Shown here: piece after piece, positions 5,758 through 5,910 of the stretch
Numbering within the stretch: position 1 is the stretch's first letter
Layout of the letters: every line of letters starts with the position of its first letter
Source of the DNA: Gemmatimonadota bacterium
Lineage (GTDB): Bacteria > Gemmatimonadota > Gemmatimonadetes > Longimicrobiales > Gaopeijiaceae
DNA: 5,910 bases
Direction: 5' to 3'
Assembly (NCBI GenBank): GCA_030550695.1
Contig: JAUQOX010000180.1
Location: forward strand, 1 to 5,910
The notes under the pieces: generated by a model
What the model was told of the DNA's origin: nothing
Database searches by the model: none
Seen by the model: only the letters and a program-made list of their open reading frames with translations
Made by a program: the position numbers and the translations under genes

Positions 5758-5910
5758 ATGGAGATTCTCCTTACCGGGGTGGCGGGATTCATCGGTTCCC
5801 ACCTGGCCGAACGTCTTCTGGCAGCTGGGCACACGGTGGTCGGCCTGGACAATTTCGACGACTTCTATGACCCTTCCACAAAGGAGAAGAATCTCGAAGT
5901 TGCCAGGGGT
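5758..5910 (+). CDS. NAD-dependent sugar epimerase, UDP-glucuronate 4-epimerase-like (5' part only)
   Basis: The first 51 codons of a second extended short-chain dehydrogenase run off the right edge of the window. Visible are the first beta-strand Met-Glu-Ile-Leu-Leu-Thr, the NAD fingerprint Gly7-x2-Gly10-x2-Gly13-Ser-His, and the second-strand acid in Gly-Leu-Asp31-Asn-Phe. Then comes Asp-Asp-Phe-Tyr-Asp38-Pro followed by Lys and Asn-Leu. That last segment is typical of UDP-glucuronate 4-epimerases (LspL/CapI type), which interconvert UDP-glucuronate and UDP-galacturonate. It would fit the UDP-glucuronate made by the dehydrogenase upstream. The catalytic Tyr-x3-Lys and the substrate-binding half lie beyond the window, so other epimerases or dehydratases remain possible. 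By hand count about 72 of the first 99 bases match the start of the preceding decarboxylase gene, as expected for paralogs. Confidence 0.75.
   Translation, partial: MEILLTGVAGFIGSHLAERLLAAGHTVVGLDNFDDFYDPSTKEKNLEVARG

Noticed and set aside
4812..5852. Long open frame on the minus strand (346 codons) opposite the decarboxylase gene
   Set aside because: It is a shadow of high GC third positions. The plus strand has a complete, motif-rich SDR here, and the antisense protein shows no recognisable domain.
5681..5910. TTG 5696 with a strong AGGAGGAG at 5681-5690 and an open frame to the window edge
   Set aside because: It would overlap the epimerase-like gene entirely in another frame. Its translation is Trp/Arg/Pro-rich and non-domain-like, so the purine run is more likely chance in a G-rich gap.

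Overview
This 5.9 kb window is a one-directional (+ strand) stretch of a surface-polysaccharide (exopolysaccharide, capsule or O-antigen type) biosynthesis locus. It comes from a GC-rich, probably Gram-negative bacterium. The Gram-negative reading rests on the first gene, which has a signal peptide and ends in a beta-barrel-like C-terminal strand closing on Phe. I cannot place the phylum from the sequence alone.

Layout. The left end (1-63) is non-coding, with a purine-rich ribosome binding site. Two genes for exported proteins follow. The first (64-894) is a predicted outer-membrane beta-barrel protein, and the second (958-1362) is a small Gly/Pro-rich secreted protein of unknown function. 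Both signal peptides appear to be cut at Gly|Gln. After a 96-nt gap come the polysaccharide genes: a PglC/WcaJ-family phosphoglycosyl transferase (1459-2196), a GT4 glycosyltransferase (about 2180-3355), UDP-glucose 6-dehydrogenase (3366-4697), a UDP-xylose synthase-type UDP-glucuronate decarboxylase (4704-5666), and the first 51 codons of a second extended SDR resembling UDP-glucuronate 4-epimerases (5758 to the window edge). Gaps among the four complete polysaccharide genes are an overlap of about 17 nt, 10 nt and 6 nt. This strongly suggests one transcript with translational coupling.

How they work together (inferred from the families). The dehydrogenase makes UDP-glucuronate, which the decarboxylase converts to UDP-xylose. 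The truncated SDR could convert the same UDP-glucuronate to UDP-galacturonate. The phosphoglycosyl transferase starts the repeat unit by placing a sugar-phosphate on undecaprenyl phosphate at the inner membrane, and the GT4 enzyme adds a further sugar. The barrel and small secreted protein may act at the outer membrane or in the periplasm on the same polymer, but that link rests on position only.

I found no tRNA, rRNA, CRISPR, insertion sequence, attachment site or convincing intrinsic terminator. Most of the window is ordinary polysaccharide biosynthesis. The least explained parts are the two exported proteins and the poorly conserved junction between the phosphoglycosyl transferase and the GT4 gene.
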